DNA from: UMGS1933 sp051891435
GTDB lineage: Bacteria; Bacillota; Clostridia; TANB77; CAG-508
Assembly (NCBI GenBank): GCA_051891435.1
Contig: JBJFFE010000072.1
Location: forward strand, 21,387-85,386
Direction of reading: 5' to 3'
Length of the DNA: 64,000 nucleotides
A model generated the notes under the pieces. That model searched no databases, was not told the origin of the DNA, and saw only the letters and a program-made list of their open reading frames with translations. The position numbers and the translations under genes are program-made. This document shows, piece after piece, positions 1 to 9,275 of this stretch; position 1 is the stretch's first letter; the number at the start of each line of letters is the position of its first letter.

Positions 1-566
1 GAAATATATTTTGCTTCATTTGTAGGTACTATATCTTTTTTTCCACCATTTACAATCAAAGTTGGTACAACTATTTTTTCAAAATCTGTTTTGTCTAATG
101 TTTTCATAGTATTATTTAAATTTTCAAACATTTCATTTTCTTTCTTGCCTGGATAATATGGGATTTTCTCCATTATTTTAGCATATGTAGGTTTATGAAT
201 AATTCCATTTCTTGCTACACCACTACAGCAAATTAATTTTGAAATACTATTTGGATATTGAATTGCAACATTTAATGCAACCGTTGCTCCTCCACTAGAT
301 CCTAGTAGATATGGTTTATCAATATTTAATTTATTTATAAATTCAAATACATCTTTTGCACTTTCCTCATAACTCAAAATACAATTTTTTTCACTTTTGC
401 CACAACATCTCCTATCAAATAAATAAACTTGAAAGTCTTGTGATAACTTATTTGCAATGAATTTCATTGCATTTGTATTTGTACTATTCGGATTTAACAA
501 TATTATTGGTTTACCATTACCAATAATTTCATAATGTATATTTATATTATTTACTATAATCTCCAT
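1..566 (-). CDS. Alpha/beta hydrolase (3' end outside window)
   Basis: Probable alpha/beta-hydrolase-fold enzyme; substrate unknown. The visible 188 residues start at an ATG preceded by GGGGAGA. They show the oxyanion-region strand, an FDRRCCGKS segment, a nucleophile elbow GSSGG near residue 95 (Ser as nucleophile), and near the window edge a VNGGKKDIVP segment where the catalytic Asp usually sits. The catalytic His would lie beyond base 1. Family members of this shape are small-ester hydrolases or haloperoxidase-like enzymes; nothing here decides between them. Convergent or operonic context cannot be judged at the window edge. Confidence 0.8.
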   Translation of the reverse strand, partial: MEIIVNNINIHYEIIGNGKPIILLNPNSTNTNAMKFIANKLSQDFQVYLFDRRCCGKSEKNCILSYEESAKDVFEFINKLNIDKPYLLGSSGGATVALNVAIQYPNSISKLICCSGVARNGIIHKPTYAKIMEKIPYYPGKKENEMFENLNNTMKTLDKTDFEKIVVPTLIVNGGKKDIVPTNEAKYI

Positions 567-646
567 TAAAAAATCTCCCCTATAACTTACTATTTTTCAC
601 TTAGTTTATTTTTTTATAAAATCAATATTCTATTACTAACATTGCT

Positions 647-1600
647 TTAATCGTTATTTAAAAAATTCATTACTAAATCAATTATAACATCTTTCTCTTT
701 CGGATTTGATTCAGCAATTAATAAAGTTAATGCAGTTAACGTATTGTTATCAATTATTTGCTGATTATTTTTATATAATATTCCATAATAATTTAAGAAA
801 TATATGAACAATGTTGCAGCAATTCTTTTATTTCCATCTATAAATACATGATTTTTAACTATTAAGTACAAAAAGTTTGCAGCTTTTTCTTCAATACTAT
901 TGTATATGTCTTGATTATCAAAACTTTGATAAATATCATTAATTATAGATTCTAGTCCTTTATCTCTTTCTATTCCAAATATTTCACTTTTTTCATTAAA
1001 TTTTAATTTATGTATAATATCTAAACAATCTTGATATTGAATAATTCTATCGTCTGTAGTTCCTTTAATCTTTTTTAAAGTCCTGTGGTCATAATCATCT
1101 AATAAATCTAATGCTTTTGAATAGCTTCCTATTACTTTTAGAATCTCTTTTGCATCATTTCCTTCTAACCTTTCATCTATTCTATTTGCTATATCAATTA
1201 ATTTAATTGTTTTTTCTAAATACTCTAATCTTCTTTGATTTACAGCATAACCTTTTAACATATAATCTTTTAATATTTTGTTTGCCCATTTTCTGAAAGC
1301 AATACCTTGTTTACTATTTACTCTATATCCAACAGAAATAACCATATCTAAATTGTAATATTGAACTTTATACTTTTTTCCATCTTCCGCAGTATGCTCA
1401 AAAAATGAGCATACTGAATTTTCATCTAATTCATTATCTTTAAAGATATTTTGAATATGTCTTGTAATTGTTCTTCTATCTTTACTAAACAACTCAGCCA
1501 TCTGTTTTTGCGTTAACCATACAGTTTCATCTTTTAAATTTACTTCTAATTTAACATCTTGATTTTCAAATAAAACAATTTCATTTTTATTATCTTTCAT
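647..1600 (-). CDS. RhuM-family protein fused to a Doc/Fic domain
   Basis: Two-domain protein of 317 residues. Residues 1-115 match the RhuM ('virulence protein') family: a predicted DNA-binding region with WLTQKQMAELF, followed by the YYNLDMVISVGYRVNS and FRKWAN segments typical of RhuM and Bro-N-like phage proteins. Residues of about 200-300 hold a Doc-type Fic domain with the motif HVFIDGNKRIA, which resembles the Doc variant H-x-F-x-D-x-N-K-R rather than the AMPylating HPFxxGNGR. Doc toxins phosphorylate EF-Tu, but activity here is inferred. No small antitoxin gene is evident next to it; the RhuM part may serve as its own regulator. The gene stands alone, as mobile defence/toxin genes often do. 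Confidence 0.85.
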   Translation of the reverse strand: MKDNKNEIVLFENQDVKLEVNLKDETVWLTQKQMAELFSKDRRTITRHIQNIFKDNELDENSVCSFFEHTAEDGKKYKVQYYNLDMVISVGYRVNSKQGIAFRKWANKILKDYMLKGYAVNQRRLEYLEKTIKLIDIANRIDERLEGNDAKEILKVIGSYSKALDLLDDYDHRTLKKIKGTTDDRIIQYQDCLDIIHKLKFNEKSEIFGIERDKGLESIINDIYQSFDNQDIYNSIEEKAANFLYLIVKNHVFIDGNKRIAATLFIYFLNYYGILYKNNQQIIDNNTLTALTLLIAESNPKEKDVIIDLVMNFLNND

Positions 1601-2043
1601 TTTATTATCACACCCTTTTGCAAATTTTATATTATTTTATCATAAAATTATAGAAAATAAAGTTTATTTTTAAAAATTTAAATCTTTTTAAAAGGTGTCT
1701 ATTATGAAACTTTTGTTCAAAAAGGAATAGGAGTAAAATATAAAACCTTACAAAATGGTCCCCCCTTCAAAATCTCGCTATTCCTTGCCATTACGCCTAT
1801 TTCAGCTTATTATTCCAACAACAAACTTGTTAGATAAAATATTAAAATGTCTTAAAATCGATTTTGGTGCGTCTATAATATGAAATTATATTATAAATTA
1901 GTAATCTAAATTTATATAATTATTATACAATGATTTTATAAATGTAAACAATTTGAAAATTTGAGTCTATATGTTTTCTTATAAAAATAAAAACTATATT
2001 ACCAAATTTGTAGTAATATAGTTTATTTATTTTAATTATAATT
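1601..2043. other. Non-coding stretch between RhuM-Doc and the hybrid kinase
   Basis: No ORF with a ribosome site and recognisable product was found. The stretch contains a C-rich run near 1761 and a 9-bp inverted pair (AAGGAATAG near 1720, CTATTCCTT near 1790) that could fold an RNA, but I recognise no known riboswitch. The right end carries the terminator of the kinase gene. Confidence 0.4.
1991..2024 (-). terminator. Intrinsic terminator of the hybrid kinase gene
   Basis: Perfect 12-bp stem (AAACTATATTAC at 1991-2002 with GTAATATAGTTT at 2013-2024). On the minus strand the stem is followed by TTTTATTTTT, 20 bases past the stop codon of the gene ending at 2044. Confidence 0.8.
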
Positions 2044-4662
2044 TTATTCTTTATATCTTTCATTAATATTTTTAATTTTTTCTCTTACATTCATAAAAAC
2101 ATTGACTACTTTAGGATCAAAGGCTTTTTCGCTTTGTGAAATGATATATTCTTCTGCCTCTTCATATGGCATAGCCTTTTTATATATTCTTTCATTAACC
2201 AAAGCATCATATACATCAATTATTGACATTATTCTAGATAGAATATTTATTTCATCTCCTTTTAATCCATCTGGATATCCTGTTCCATCATATTTTTCAT
2301 GATGATGTAATGTTATTTCTTTTGCATATTCTAAAACATCATCCGATAGCTTATCACTACTTGTATTCTCTAGTATTTGGCGTCCTATTATAACATGCTC
2401 TTTAATTTTATTATACTCTTCTTCTGTAAGTTTACCTGGCTTATTTAAAATATCATCCGATATACCTACTTTTCCTATATCATGTAATGTTGCTGCTACA
2501 CCTATATCTTCTATTTTTTTCTGATTTTCAAATTCTCCTGTTTGGAAAGTTCTTTCATATTCTTGTAACATTATTTTTATATATTCTTTTGTTCTCATTA
2601 GGTGAGCACCAGTTTCTTTGCTTCTTACAGATGTAAGATTAACTAGACTATCATATAAAAATTTGTATACTTCTGAAATTTCTTCATTATATCCTTCTAT
2701 TGTACTATCAATATTATACTCTTTGGTTTTTTTATTAATCATTTCTAATAATATATAACTTATATTATTAATATCATCTATTTTCTTTATATATCCATCC
2801 ATATTAGTAATTGTTATATTCTCTTGTTTATTATTAATAATATCATATTTTAAAATTAGTTGTAAAACTTCTTTAGTATTAATTAAATATCCTTCATATG
2901 TATTATTATCACTTTGGTCTATTATAACAGCTGTAACTTTTTTTGTTTGTAGTATAATGTCTATATCTTTAGGATTTACAGTACATATTACATTAAAATT
3001 ATTATTTAAGTTTTCAATTATTTCCCAATTTTTTATTTGATCAGCTATTACTAAGATAGTCTCTCTCTTAGTATTTTGCTGAACTACATTAGTTGTATTT
3101 TTCATAATTTGTTTTATTATATTTTTTAGCTCTTCTGGTTTAACAGGCTTTTGTATATATGAATGTATATAATCTTTATTTTCCTCTATTACATTTTCTG
3201 TTATGTTAGTTGCTGTTAAAGCAACTATAGGTGTTTTAATATGTAAATCTTGTTTCATTATTCTAGAAATATCATAACCATTATATTTAGGCATATGTAT
3301 ATCCATAAGAATTAAAGAATAATAATTGTTTCCTTTTTCTTCAATCTTTTTTATTGCTTCCATCCCATCATTTGCTACATCGCACTCTATATCTATCTCT
3401 TTTAGTATCTTCGCTGTAATCTCGTTAATAGTCTTGTTATCATCAACTAACAACACCTTATTTGTTTCAGGTAGTACATTATTCTCTTTTATTAAATCAT
3501 TAGATATTTCCAATTTATCTTCTATTATATTTATATTCTTGTTATTCTTTAATAAATTTAATTCAAAGAAAAATTTACTTCCTAATCCATAGCTACTTTC
3601 TACCCAGATTTTTCCTTCCATACTTTCTATTATTTTTTTTACTAGAGGCAATCCTAGTCCAAATCCTTCTTTTTCTTTTATTGTAGGATCTGAATTTTGT
3701 TCAAATTCTTTAAAAATTTTAATAGTATCTTCTTTTTTTATTCCTGCTCCTGTGTCTTTTATACAAAACCTTAAATGATATGAATTTATATCTTCACCAA
3801 TTTTTTTAACCTGTAATTCTATATATCCTTTTTCTGTATATTTTACAGCATTGCTTATTAAATTAATAAATATTTGTTCTAATCTAGTTTTGTCTTCAAA
3901 TATTTCTATATTAAGATCCATATCTGATTCTATTGACCATTGAACATTCTTTTCTTCTAATTCTTCTTTAAACATTAAATATACTTTATCTATTAAATCT
4001 TTTAATACGAATGGTTCTTTTGTGTTTATTGAATTTGTTACTTTAGTACTTCTTGTAACATTTAAAATATTGTTCACTAATTCTGTTAGTAAGTCTGAAG
4101 CTTCTTCTAATCTATTGACATATTCAATTTGTGTTTTATCTAATTTTGTAGATTTTAGGAAATATATCATAGCAACTATAATATTTATTGGAGTTTTTAT
4201 TTCATGAGATAAATTTGCTACAAATAATTCCTTATTCCTTAGTTCCTCATTTGATTGATTTAACTTTTCTTTTAAAATATTTTCATTTTTAAAATATTTA
4301 TCTGTGTCTTTAATATATATAATATATTTATTTACAGTTTGAATATAATATATTGCAATATACATAGATGTTCTTTCTTTTTTTCTCATAATTTCTATAT
4401 TATTAGAATAAAACCCCTCTTCTTTAACTATATCCATAATATCATTGTATAATTCTTTATTTTCTTCATAACCTAATAAATCAAATAAATACTCATATTT
4501 TTTTGACATATCAGGCTTATTGATATAATCTATTTTATAGTTGCTATCTGCTATACATACAATATCTTCTATTTTGTCTATAAATCCTTCTACTACATCT
4601 TTATTTAGTCCGCTTATAAGTAAATTTTTTTTCCTTTTGAATGGGTTTAAAAAATCAAACAT
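2044..4662 (-). CDS. Hybrid sensor kinase / receiver / HD-GYP phosphodiesterase
   Basis: Signalling protein of 872 residues combining phosphorelay and cyclic-di-GMP turnover. Order: an N-terminal PAS-like region (about 20-120, no membrane segment), a HisKA domain with SHEIKTP (His153), an HATPase with N-box NLISNAVKY (about 270), DTGAGI and GFGLGL, and a receiver domain from about 402 with phospho-acceptor Asp454 in LMDIHMP and a KP pair near 510. A C-terminal HD-GYP domain (about 680-860) has HDIGKVG, HHHEKYDGTGYP and a DVYDAL helix. HD-GYP enzymes hydrolyse c-di-GMP to GMP. All catalytic motifs look intact, so the protein probably senses a cytoplasmic signal and lowers c-di-GMP. It is transcribed alone. 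Confidence 0.93.
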   Translation of the reverse strand: MFDFLNPFKRKKNLLISGLNKDVVEGFIDKIEDIVCIADSNYKIDYINKPDMSKKYEYLFDLLGYEENKELYNDIMDIVKEEGFYSNNIEIMRKKERTSMYIAIYYIQTVNKYIIYIKDTDKYFKNENILKEKLNQSNEELRNKELFVANLSHEIKTPINIIVAMIYFLKSTKLDKTQIEYVNRLEEASDLLTELVNNILNVTRSTKVTNSINTKEPFVLKDLIDKVYLMFKEELEEKNVQWSIESDMDLNIEIFEDKTRLEQIFINLISNAVKYTEKGYIELQVKKIGEDINSYHLRFCIKDTGAGIKKEDTIKIFKEFEQNSDPTIKEKEGFGLGLPLVKKIIESMEGKIWVESSYGLGSKFFFELNLLKNNKNINIIEDKLEISNDLIKENNVLPETNKVLLVDDNKTINEITAKILKEIDIECDVANDGMEAIKKIEEKGNNYYSLILMDIHMPKYNGYDISRIMKQDLHIKTPIVALTATNITENVIEENKDYIHSYIQKPVKPEELKNIIKQIMKNTTNVVQQNTKRETILVIADQIKNWEIIENLNNNFNVICTVNPKDIDIILQTKKVTAVIIDQSDNNTYEGYLINTKEVLQLILKYDIINNKQENITITNMDGYIKKIDDINNISYILLEMINKKTKEYNIDSTIEGYNEEISEVYKFLYDSLVNLTSVRSKETGAHLMRTKEYIKIMLQEYERTFQTGEFENQKKIEDIGVAATLHDIGKVGISDDILNKPGKLTEEEYNKIKEHVIIGRQILENTSSDKLSDDVLEYAKEITLHHHEKYDGTGYPDGLKGDEINILSRIMSIIDVYDALVNERIYKKAMPYEEAEEYIISQSEKAFDPKVVNVFMNVREKIKNINERYKE

Positions 4663-4707
4663 ATTTCCTCCTCATTAGTTTTTTATATTATTACTATATA
4701 AATTGTA

Positions 4708-5247
4708 TTATCTAAATATTGAATATATAATTTTATTTTCTGCTAATCCTGTTTTTATATTTATTTTTCTATTATGTAAAACAGCTTCTTTAGTCATTCC
4801 TACATTTTCTAAAATATTGCTTTTGATTTTTGTTATCATCTCACATCCATCATAAAATTCTGAAATAAGAACATCAAATTTTTTTACATTAAGTAAATAA
4901 TCAATTACAACTTTTAAAGCTTCTTCCATATATCCAGAATATACTTTGTTTAAAGCAATTCCAAATTTAAACTTACATACTTTATTTATGTCAGATCTTT
5001 CAAAAGCATTAATAAATCCAATTACTTCAGATTCAGCTTTGTCTTCAATAGCCCATATTAACTCATTCATTTCATATTCTTTTATTAAAGAAGCTACCAT
5101 TACTTCTGTTTCATGCATAGTTTTATGTATATTATATCCCAAGCACTCTGTTAATTTACTTTCTGTTGCTAAATTTTTATGAACATCTTCTACATCTTCC
5201 ATTCTAAATTTTCTAATTTTCAAATTTTTTGTTTCAAAATCTCTCAT
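4708..5247 (-). CDS. GNAT-family N-acetyltransferase
   Basis: Predicted acetyl-CoA-dependent N-acetyltransferase of the RimJ/RimL-like (Acetyltransf_3) type, 179 residues. The N-terminal TKNLKIRKFRMEDVEDV segment, a central WAIEDKAESEVIGFIN strand and the C-terminal NVGMTKEAVLHNR segment follow the usual order of this family. The reading frame is open further upstream to 5304, but ATG at 5247 is chosen because GGAGG lies just before it. The substrate (ribosomal protein, amino acid or antibiotic) cannot be told. It appears monocistronic, upstream of the kinase gene on the same strand. Confidence 0.8.
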   Translation of the reverse strand: MRDFETKNLKIRKFRMEDVEDVHKNLATESKLTECLGYNIHKTMHETEVMVASLIKEYEMNELIWAIEDKAESEVIGFINAFERSDINKVCKFKFGIALNKVYSGYMEEALKVVIDYLLNVKKFDVLISEFYDGCEMITKIKSNILENVGMTKEAVLHNRKINIKTGLAENKIIYSIFR

Positions 5248-5429
5248 TTTTTCCTCCATATAAATTTTAATTATTACATCATATATCAGATTATATGTTA
5301 TCACAAAATAAAATAATTATCAATAAAAATTTTTGTATTCAAAAAGGTAGGTTTTTATTAAAAAATCTTGTATAATATATATATCTTGGAATTACTTATT
5401 TTACAACTTATTTGAAGGGTGTGATTGCT

Positions 5430-6392
5430 TTGATTAATAGAGATGATAATCCAGAATTTTTAAATGCTTTTTTAGATTATAATATTACTATTTTAAATAA
5501 ATCTCCTAATACTGTAAAGGAATATAATTATGATATTTCAAATTTTTTAAAATTCATTAAATCTGGAAAAAAAAATGATTTTAAAGATATTGATATTTCT
5601 AAAATGACACTTGATGAAATAAAACGTATCAAATTAGAAGATATTCATTCTTATATTGCATACATGGCTACTGACTTAGATAGCAAGCCAACTACTCGTG
5701 CTAGAAAAGTATCTAGTATAAGAGTATTTTTTAATTATTTACTTAAAAATGCTAAGTTGATTGAAAATAATCCGGCACAATATTTAGAAACTCCTAAACT
5801 TGGTAAGCGCATTCCTAAATATTTAAGTTTAGATGAAAGTAAAAAATTATTAGATATTGCTAAAGATGAAAACAATCGAAATAATAAAAGGGATTTTGCA
5901 ATAACTACTTTATTTTTAAATTGTGGCATGCGTTTATCTGAACTGGTAGGAATTAATATTACAGATATTAATTTTAGTGAATGTAAACTTAATGTTATTG
6001 GTAAAGGAAATAAAGAAAGAACTATTTATTTAAATAAGTCTTGTATAAATGCAATTAAGGATTATTTGGAAGTAAGACCTAAAATTGTCGTAAAATATAA
6101 TTCAAAAGATGCCTTATTTTTAAGTGAACGTAAAGAACGCATTAGTAATAGAACTGTTCAAACAATTATTAGAAAAGAACTTTTAAAAGCTGGATTAGAT
6201 ATTAATAAATACTCAGTACATAAATTAAGACATACTGCGGCCACATTAATGTATCAATATGGTAATGTTGATATACGAGCTCTTCAAGAATTATTAGGGC
6301 ATGAAAGTATATCAACAACTGAAATTTATACCCACGTAGATGACATTCAAGTTAGAAATGCAGTTGAAAGTAATCCATTAGCAAATTTATAA
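5430..6392 (+). CDS. xerC: Tyrosine recombinase, XerC/XerD-like
   Basis: Site-specific tyrosine recombinase of about 320 residues. An N-terminal SAM-like core-binding domain (NAFLDYNITILNKSPNTV) is followed by a catalytic domain with the first Arg in CGMRLSEL, the Lys region GKGNKERTIYL, HKLRHTAA (His-x-x-Arg), GHESISTTEIYTH (His and nucleophilic Tyr). A TTG at 5430 is preferred because AAGGGTGTGAT lies about 10 bases upstream; the frame is open to 5412. It is one of two Xer-type recombinases in the window (the other at 7652-8533). A pair acts on dif to resolve chromosome dimers, so this may be the XerC partner; a role in an integrated element is the alternative. Confidence 0.88.
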   Translation: MINRDDNPEFLNAFLDYNITILNKSPNTVKEYNYDISNFLKFIKSGKKNDFKDIDISKMTLDEIKRIKLEDIHSYIAYMATDLDSKPTTRARKVSSIRVFFNYLLKNAKLIENNPAQYLETPKLGKRIPKYLSLDESKKLLDIAKDENNRNNKRDFAITTLFLNCGMRLSELVGINITDINFSECKLNVIGKGNKERTIYLNKSCINAIKDYLEVRPKIVVKYNSKDALFLSERKERISNRTVQTIIRKELLKAGLDINKYSVHKLRHTAATLMYQYGNVDIRALQELLGHESISTTEIYTHVDDIQVRNAVESNPLANL

Positions 6393-6398
6393 TTATAT

Positions 6399-6434
6399 GG
6401 GTCGCAGGTCTTCAGCGACCCGTTTTGATTTTTT
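6399..6434 (+). terminator. Terminator after the Xer recombinase
   Basis: Seven-bp GC-rich stem GGGTCGC/GCGACCC with a 9-base loop, then GTTTTGATTTTTTA. It lies 6 bases after the stop codon. The stem sequence is the same as the first hairpin of the dispersed double-hairpin repeats at 13118, 60734 and 63785. Confidence 0.85.
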
Positions 6435-6437
6435 ATT

Positions 6438-6734
6438 CTATGCAGCTGGTATGTACAATTCTTGATTAATATATAATGTACTATTATTTAATTTATTTAT
6501 TTCTTTCAAATCCCCTATTATATATCTAACATCTTTTCCCTCATAATAAGAATTATTTTTTTGTAGATCGATTGCTATACTCCAAAGAGTATCTCCAGAT
6601 TTTACATACATTGTTTTGTATTCATGAGTTGTATAAGATAATGTTGATTTAACTATTATTAAAGATAATATAAATGTAACTCCTAATACTATTAGTATGC
6701 TTCTTATAAATTTTTTTACATTTTTTATTTTCAT
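6438..6734 (-). CDS. yneA: YneA-like cell-division inhibitor (TM + LysM)
   Basis: Small envelope protein of 98 residues: a basic N-terminus, one membrane segment (about 12-32, ILIVLGVTFILSLIIV), then an extracytoplasmic LysM domain starting YVKSGDTLWSIA and ending with NQELYIP. Size and order match YneA, the SOS-induced protein that delays septation in Bacillus until DNA damage is repaired; LysM binds peptidoglycan. The match is strengthened by a LexA-type box in its promoter. ATG at 6734 has GGAGG upstream. In many Firmicutes yneA sits beside lexA, which is not in this window. Other single-LysM membrane proteins exist, so the symbol is tentative. Confidence 0.72.
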   Translation of the reverse strand: MKIKNVKKFIRSILIVLGVTFILSLIIVKSTLSYTTHEYKTMYVKSGDTLWSIAIDLQKNNSYYEGKDVRYIIGDLKEINKLNNSTLYINQELYIPAA

Positions 6735-6773
6735 ATCTATTCCTCCGTACGAACATTTATTTGATATACATAT

Positions 6774-6802
6774 ATTATAAACAGTTGTTCGTATTTTGTC
6801 AA
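6774..6802 (-). promoter_or_regulatory. SigA promoter overlapped by a LexA (SOS) box
   Basis: On the minus strand: -35 TTGACA (6797-6802), 17-bp spacer, -10 TATAAT (6774-6779). The spacer holds CGAACAACTGTTT (6779-6791), fitting the Gram-positive LexA consensus CGAAC-N4-GTTY. A weaker second half-match ending GTTCG lies near 6750. LexA bound here would block RNA polymerase, so the YneA-like gene should be induced by DNA damage. Confidence 0.8.
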
Positions 6803-6831
6803 TAGATTTTTTAAAATATTTTAAAAATCAA

Positions 6832-6888
6832 GTTAATGTTCAGTAAGTGTTTTGCCAGACTACCTTTTGTATGATTTTCTAAATTAAT
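6832..6888. mobile_element. Truncated MITE-like element (family A)
   Basis: Begins with the terminal sequence GTTAATGTTCAGTA and then follows, for about 57 bases, the reverse complement of the right half of the 181-bp element at 57432-57612 (shared CTACCTTTTGTATGATTTTCTAA region, with small differences). The second terminal repeat is missing, so this is a decayed copy. Confidence 0.7.
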
Positions 6889-6924
6889 AGGGACACAATC
6901 ATGCACCCCTACTAAATAATAAAA

Positions 6925-6955
6925 ACCCATCTACTAATAATTAATGTAGATAGGT
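6925..6955 (-). terminator. Terminator of the xerD operon
   Basis: Stem-loop with arms ACCCATCTAC and GTAGATAGGT (one mismatch pair), followed on the minus strand by TTTTTATTATT. It lies 17 bases downstream of the 222-residue protein gene. Confidence 0.7.
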
Positions 6956-6971
6956 CTTAGTATATAAAAAT

Positions 6972-7640
6972 TTATTCATTTCTTCCATCATCTGAATTGC
7001 TAGTGCTTCTAGGATGACTAGGATGGTTAGGACTCTTTCTTGCTTCATATAAAGTATAATCATATTCTGCTTCAAAACCATCTGGAGTTTGGAAAAAGTC
7101 TATGTGATGCAAATTAAATTCTATTGGAATGGAACTTTTAGATTCATCTTCTTTTAATAAATCCCATATTGATTGTTTAACTCTTATTATTAGTTCTTCT
7201 TTAGATTGCGCAGTTACACATTTTCTTTCTATCTTTTCTCTTTTTCCATATTCTTGTTCCAATACATGCATATGTCCATTAGAAGAATGAACCTTGTTCT
7301 TTAAATGTTCTAAGTGATGTCTTTGTTTTGCTATATTTTCAGCTATTTTTTGACGTTCTTCAAAAGAAGAAGTAAGTAAATCATAGTAATGCATTTTAAA
7401 ATCTATCTTAGCAGCAGTATTTCCGTTTGCTAATTTATAAAAAATATCTTCTCCACTCATAGAAAGATGTTGGGGTATTATATCTAATGTAGACATGAAG
7501 TCAAATAATCCATTCTTGGCAAATTGAATTTTTTTTGCTAGTAATTCTTCATTGTCTGACGTGTATCCTTTCGAAAAGGCTATTACAGCCTTTCTCAATC
7601 GATTAATTAATAGTAATCTTTCTTTATTTTTATCAATCAT
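6972..7640 (-). CDS. Conserved-looking protein of unknown function
   Basis: Protein of 222 residues that I do not recognise. It is mostly helical and charged, with no signal peptide or membrane segment. A His-rich middle part (about 108-130, with RHHLEH and SNGHMHVLEQ) precedes a more structured C-terminal part (about 150-205) ending in EAEYDYTLYEA and a Ser/His/Pro tail. The gene starts 11 bases after xerD on the same strand, so the two are probably co-transcribed; a link to DNA is only suggested by that position. Confidence 0.6.
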   Translation of the reverse strand: MIDKNKERLLLINRLRKAVIAFSKGYTSDNEELLAKKIQFAKNGLFDFMSTLDIIPQHLSMSGEDIFYKLANGNTAAKIDFKMHYYDLLTSSFEERQKIAENIAKQRHHLEHLKNKVHSSNGHMHVLEQEYGKREKIERKCVTAQSKEELIIRVKQSIWDLLKEDESKSSIPIEFNLHHIDFFQTPDGFEAEYDYTLYEARKSPNHPSHPRSTSNSDDGRNE

Positions 7641-7651
7641 TATCTTCTATC

Positions 7652-8533
7652 CTATGCCCTTGGGTGTGCCTTTCTATATATATTTTTTAAACTTTCATCT
7701 TGAAACTGCATATATACTTGTGTTGAAGATATATCTGAATGTCCAAGCATTGTTTGTATTGATTTTAAATCTGCTCCATTTTGTAATAAATGTGTTGCAA
7801 AAGAATGTCTTAAAACATGTGGTGTAATTTCTTTTGTTATATGTGCTTGTTCTTTATAAAATTTAACAATTTTCCAAACACCTTGTCTTGTTAATCTCTT
7901 ACCATTTATATTAACAAATAGAGCTTTTTCATTTTCATCTTTTATTAATACATTTCTTACATTATCAACATATTCTTTAAGAGCATTTAAAGATATTTTC
8001 CCAAGAGGAATTGTTCTTGTTTTTGTTCTTGATTTACAATTTACAACTCCTTCTTCTAAATTAACATCTTCAATATTTAAAGAAATTATTTCTGTAACTC
8101 TCATTCCTGTAGCATAGGCAAATTCTAACATTGCCTTATCACGAATTCCCTTTAAATCAACATTTTTAGGTTGATTTAAAAGAAGTGTTACTTCTTCAGA
8201 TGTTAATATACTTGGAGCTTTTTTATCAATTTTTGGCGCTTGTACATGTGCTGTTGGATCTTCTTTAACTTTTTGATTTTTTAATAAGTACTGATAAAAT
8301 AATCTAATTGAAGCAAGATGTCTTGAAATTGTAGTTGGTTTCTTATTTAAACTATCTAAATAAGTTAAATAATTTTTTACATCTTTTTCACTTGCTTTAA
8401 TATAATCTATGTTATTAGAATCTATATAATTTTGGTATTGTAAAATATCTCTTTTATATGATTGAAAAGTATTGTCTGATAGTTTTTTTTCATTTCTTAT
8501 AAAATTTAAAAAAAGTTCAATTTGTTTTTCCAT
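7652..8533 (-). CDS. xerD: Tyrosine recombinase XerD
   Basis: Recombinase of 293 residues, the standard XerD length. The core-binding domain occupies about 1-85 (QSYKRDILQYQNYI). The catalytic domain shows ATGMRVTEI (Arg), SRTKTRTIPL (Lys region), PHVLRHSFATHLL (His-x-x-Arg) and GHSDISSTQVYMQF (His and nucleophilic Tyr). XerD with XerC resolves chromosome dimers at dif. It lies downstream of spoIIM on the same strand; Bacillus also carries xerD near spoIIM, fur and nudF, so the neighbourhood supports true XerD rather than an integrase. Confidence 0.93.
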   Translation of the reverse strand: MEKQIELFLNFIRNEKKLSDNTFQSYKRDILQYQNYIDSNNIDYIKASEKDVKNYLTYLDSLNKKPTTISRHLASIRLFYQYLLKNQKVKEDPTAHVQAPKIDKKAPSILTSEEVTLLLNQPKNVDLKGIRDKAMLEFAYATGMRVTEIISLNIEDVNLEEGVVNCKSRTKTRTIPLGKISLNALKEYVDNVRNVLIKDENEKALFVNINGKRLTRQGVWKIVKFYKEQAHITKEITPHVLRHSFATHLLQNGADLKSIQTMLGHSDISSTQVYMQFQDESLKNIYRKAHPRA

Positions 8534-8630
8534 TTTTTTTGCTCCTTTTATATTATTTTGTATACATAATAATTTATGTATATTGTTATATCAAATTAAA
8601 CAAAAATTGTAAATAGATTTTTGATATTTT

Positions 8631-9275
8631 TTAAAGATATTTTGAAACTATATATATTAAACTTGTCGAAACATATGCTTCAATAGTTGCAGAAAATAAT
8701 AGCAATAGCATTACTATTGCACAATATACGCTATATTTTATTGTTACATATTTAATATTACTATTTTTATTTACTAATTCAGTACGAAATTTTAAACCTT
8801 GAACAATTAAAAAAATAATAGCTGGTATAGTAATAATATTCTGCAATAGCATAGTTGAACAAAAGAATAATATGCCCTTAAAAAAAGTAAAAATTAACAT
8901 CAGTGAAGATATAGTATATCCAAATGTTATACCTAAGAATAAAGCAACCATATATAATAAAAAATTACCAAAAAAAGTTAAACCAAGTAACCAAAGAACT
9001 ACAACAGTTATAATACTTTTTATTATAGATTGTTTTAATACACTATTTTTAGAGATTTCGTTACCATTTTTTAAATATTCAATAGACGTATTTATATATT
9101 CACTAATATTATTTGCTTGCGCATCTGGTAAACTATTAACTACCATAACTCCAATACAAATTCCTACTATAAATATAGTTAACACAATAATATATCTACT
9201 CATATTTGAACTTATGTGGTTTAATATTAAATTTCTATTAGTTAATTTATAGTGTTTTTTATATGACCTTTTCAT
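8631..9275 (-). CDS. spoIIM: Stage II sporulation protein M
   Basis: Integral membrane protein of 214 residues with about five hydrophobic segments (around 27-48, 85-105, 108-130, 133-160, 180-205). The NMSRYIIVLTIFIVGICIG start and an FFGNFLLYM...FLGITFGYT region are typical of SpoIIM. SpoIIM anchors the SpoIID-SpoIIM-SpoIIP complex that thins septal peptidoglycan and drives engulfment of the forespore. SpoIIP is encoded at 40990-42069; SpoIID is not in the window. Spacing to xerD is about 100 bases. It marks the organism as a spore-former. Confidence 0.9.
   Translation of the reverse strand: MKRSYKKHYKLTNRNLILNHISSNMSRYIIVLTIFIVGICIGVMVVNSLPDAQANNISEYINTSIEYLKNGNEISKNSVLKQSIIKSIITVVVLWLLGLTFFGNFLLYMVALFLGITFGYTISSLMLIFTFFKGILFFCSTMLLQNIITIPAIIFLIVQGLKFRTELVNKNSNIKYVTIKYSVYCAIVMLLLLFSATIEAYVSTSLIYIVSKYL

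Noticed and set aside
1700..1900. Riboswitch or T-box in the non-coding stretch
   Set aside because: No recognised conserved core, and no gene follows in the right direction at a fitting distance.
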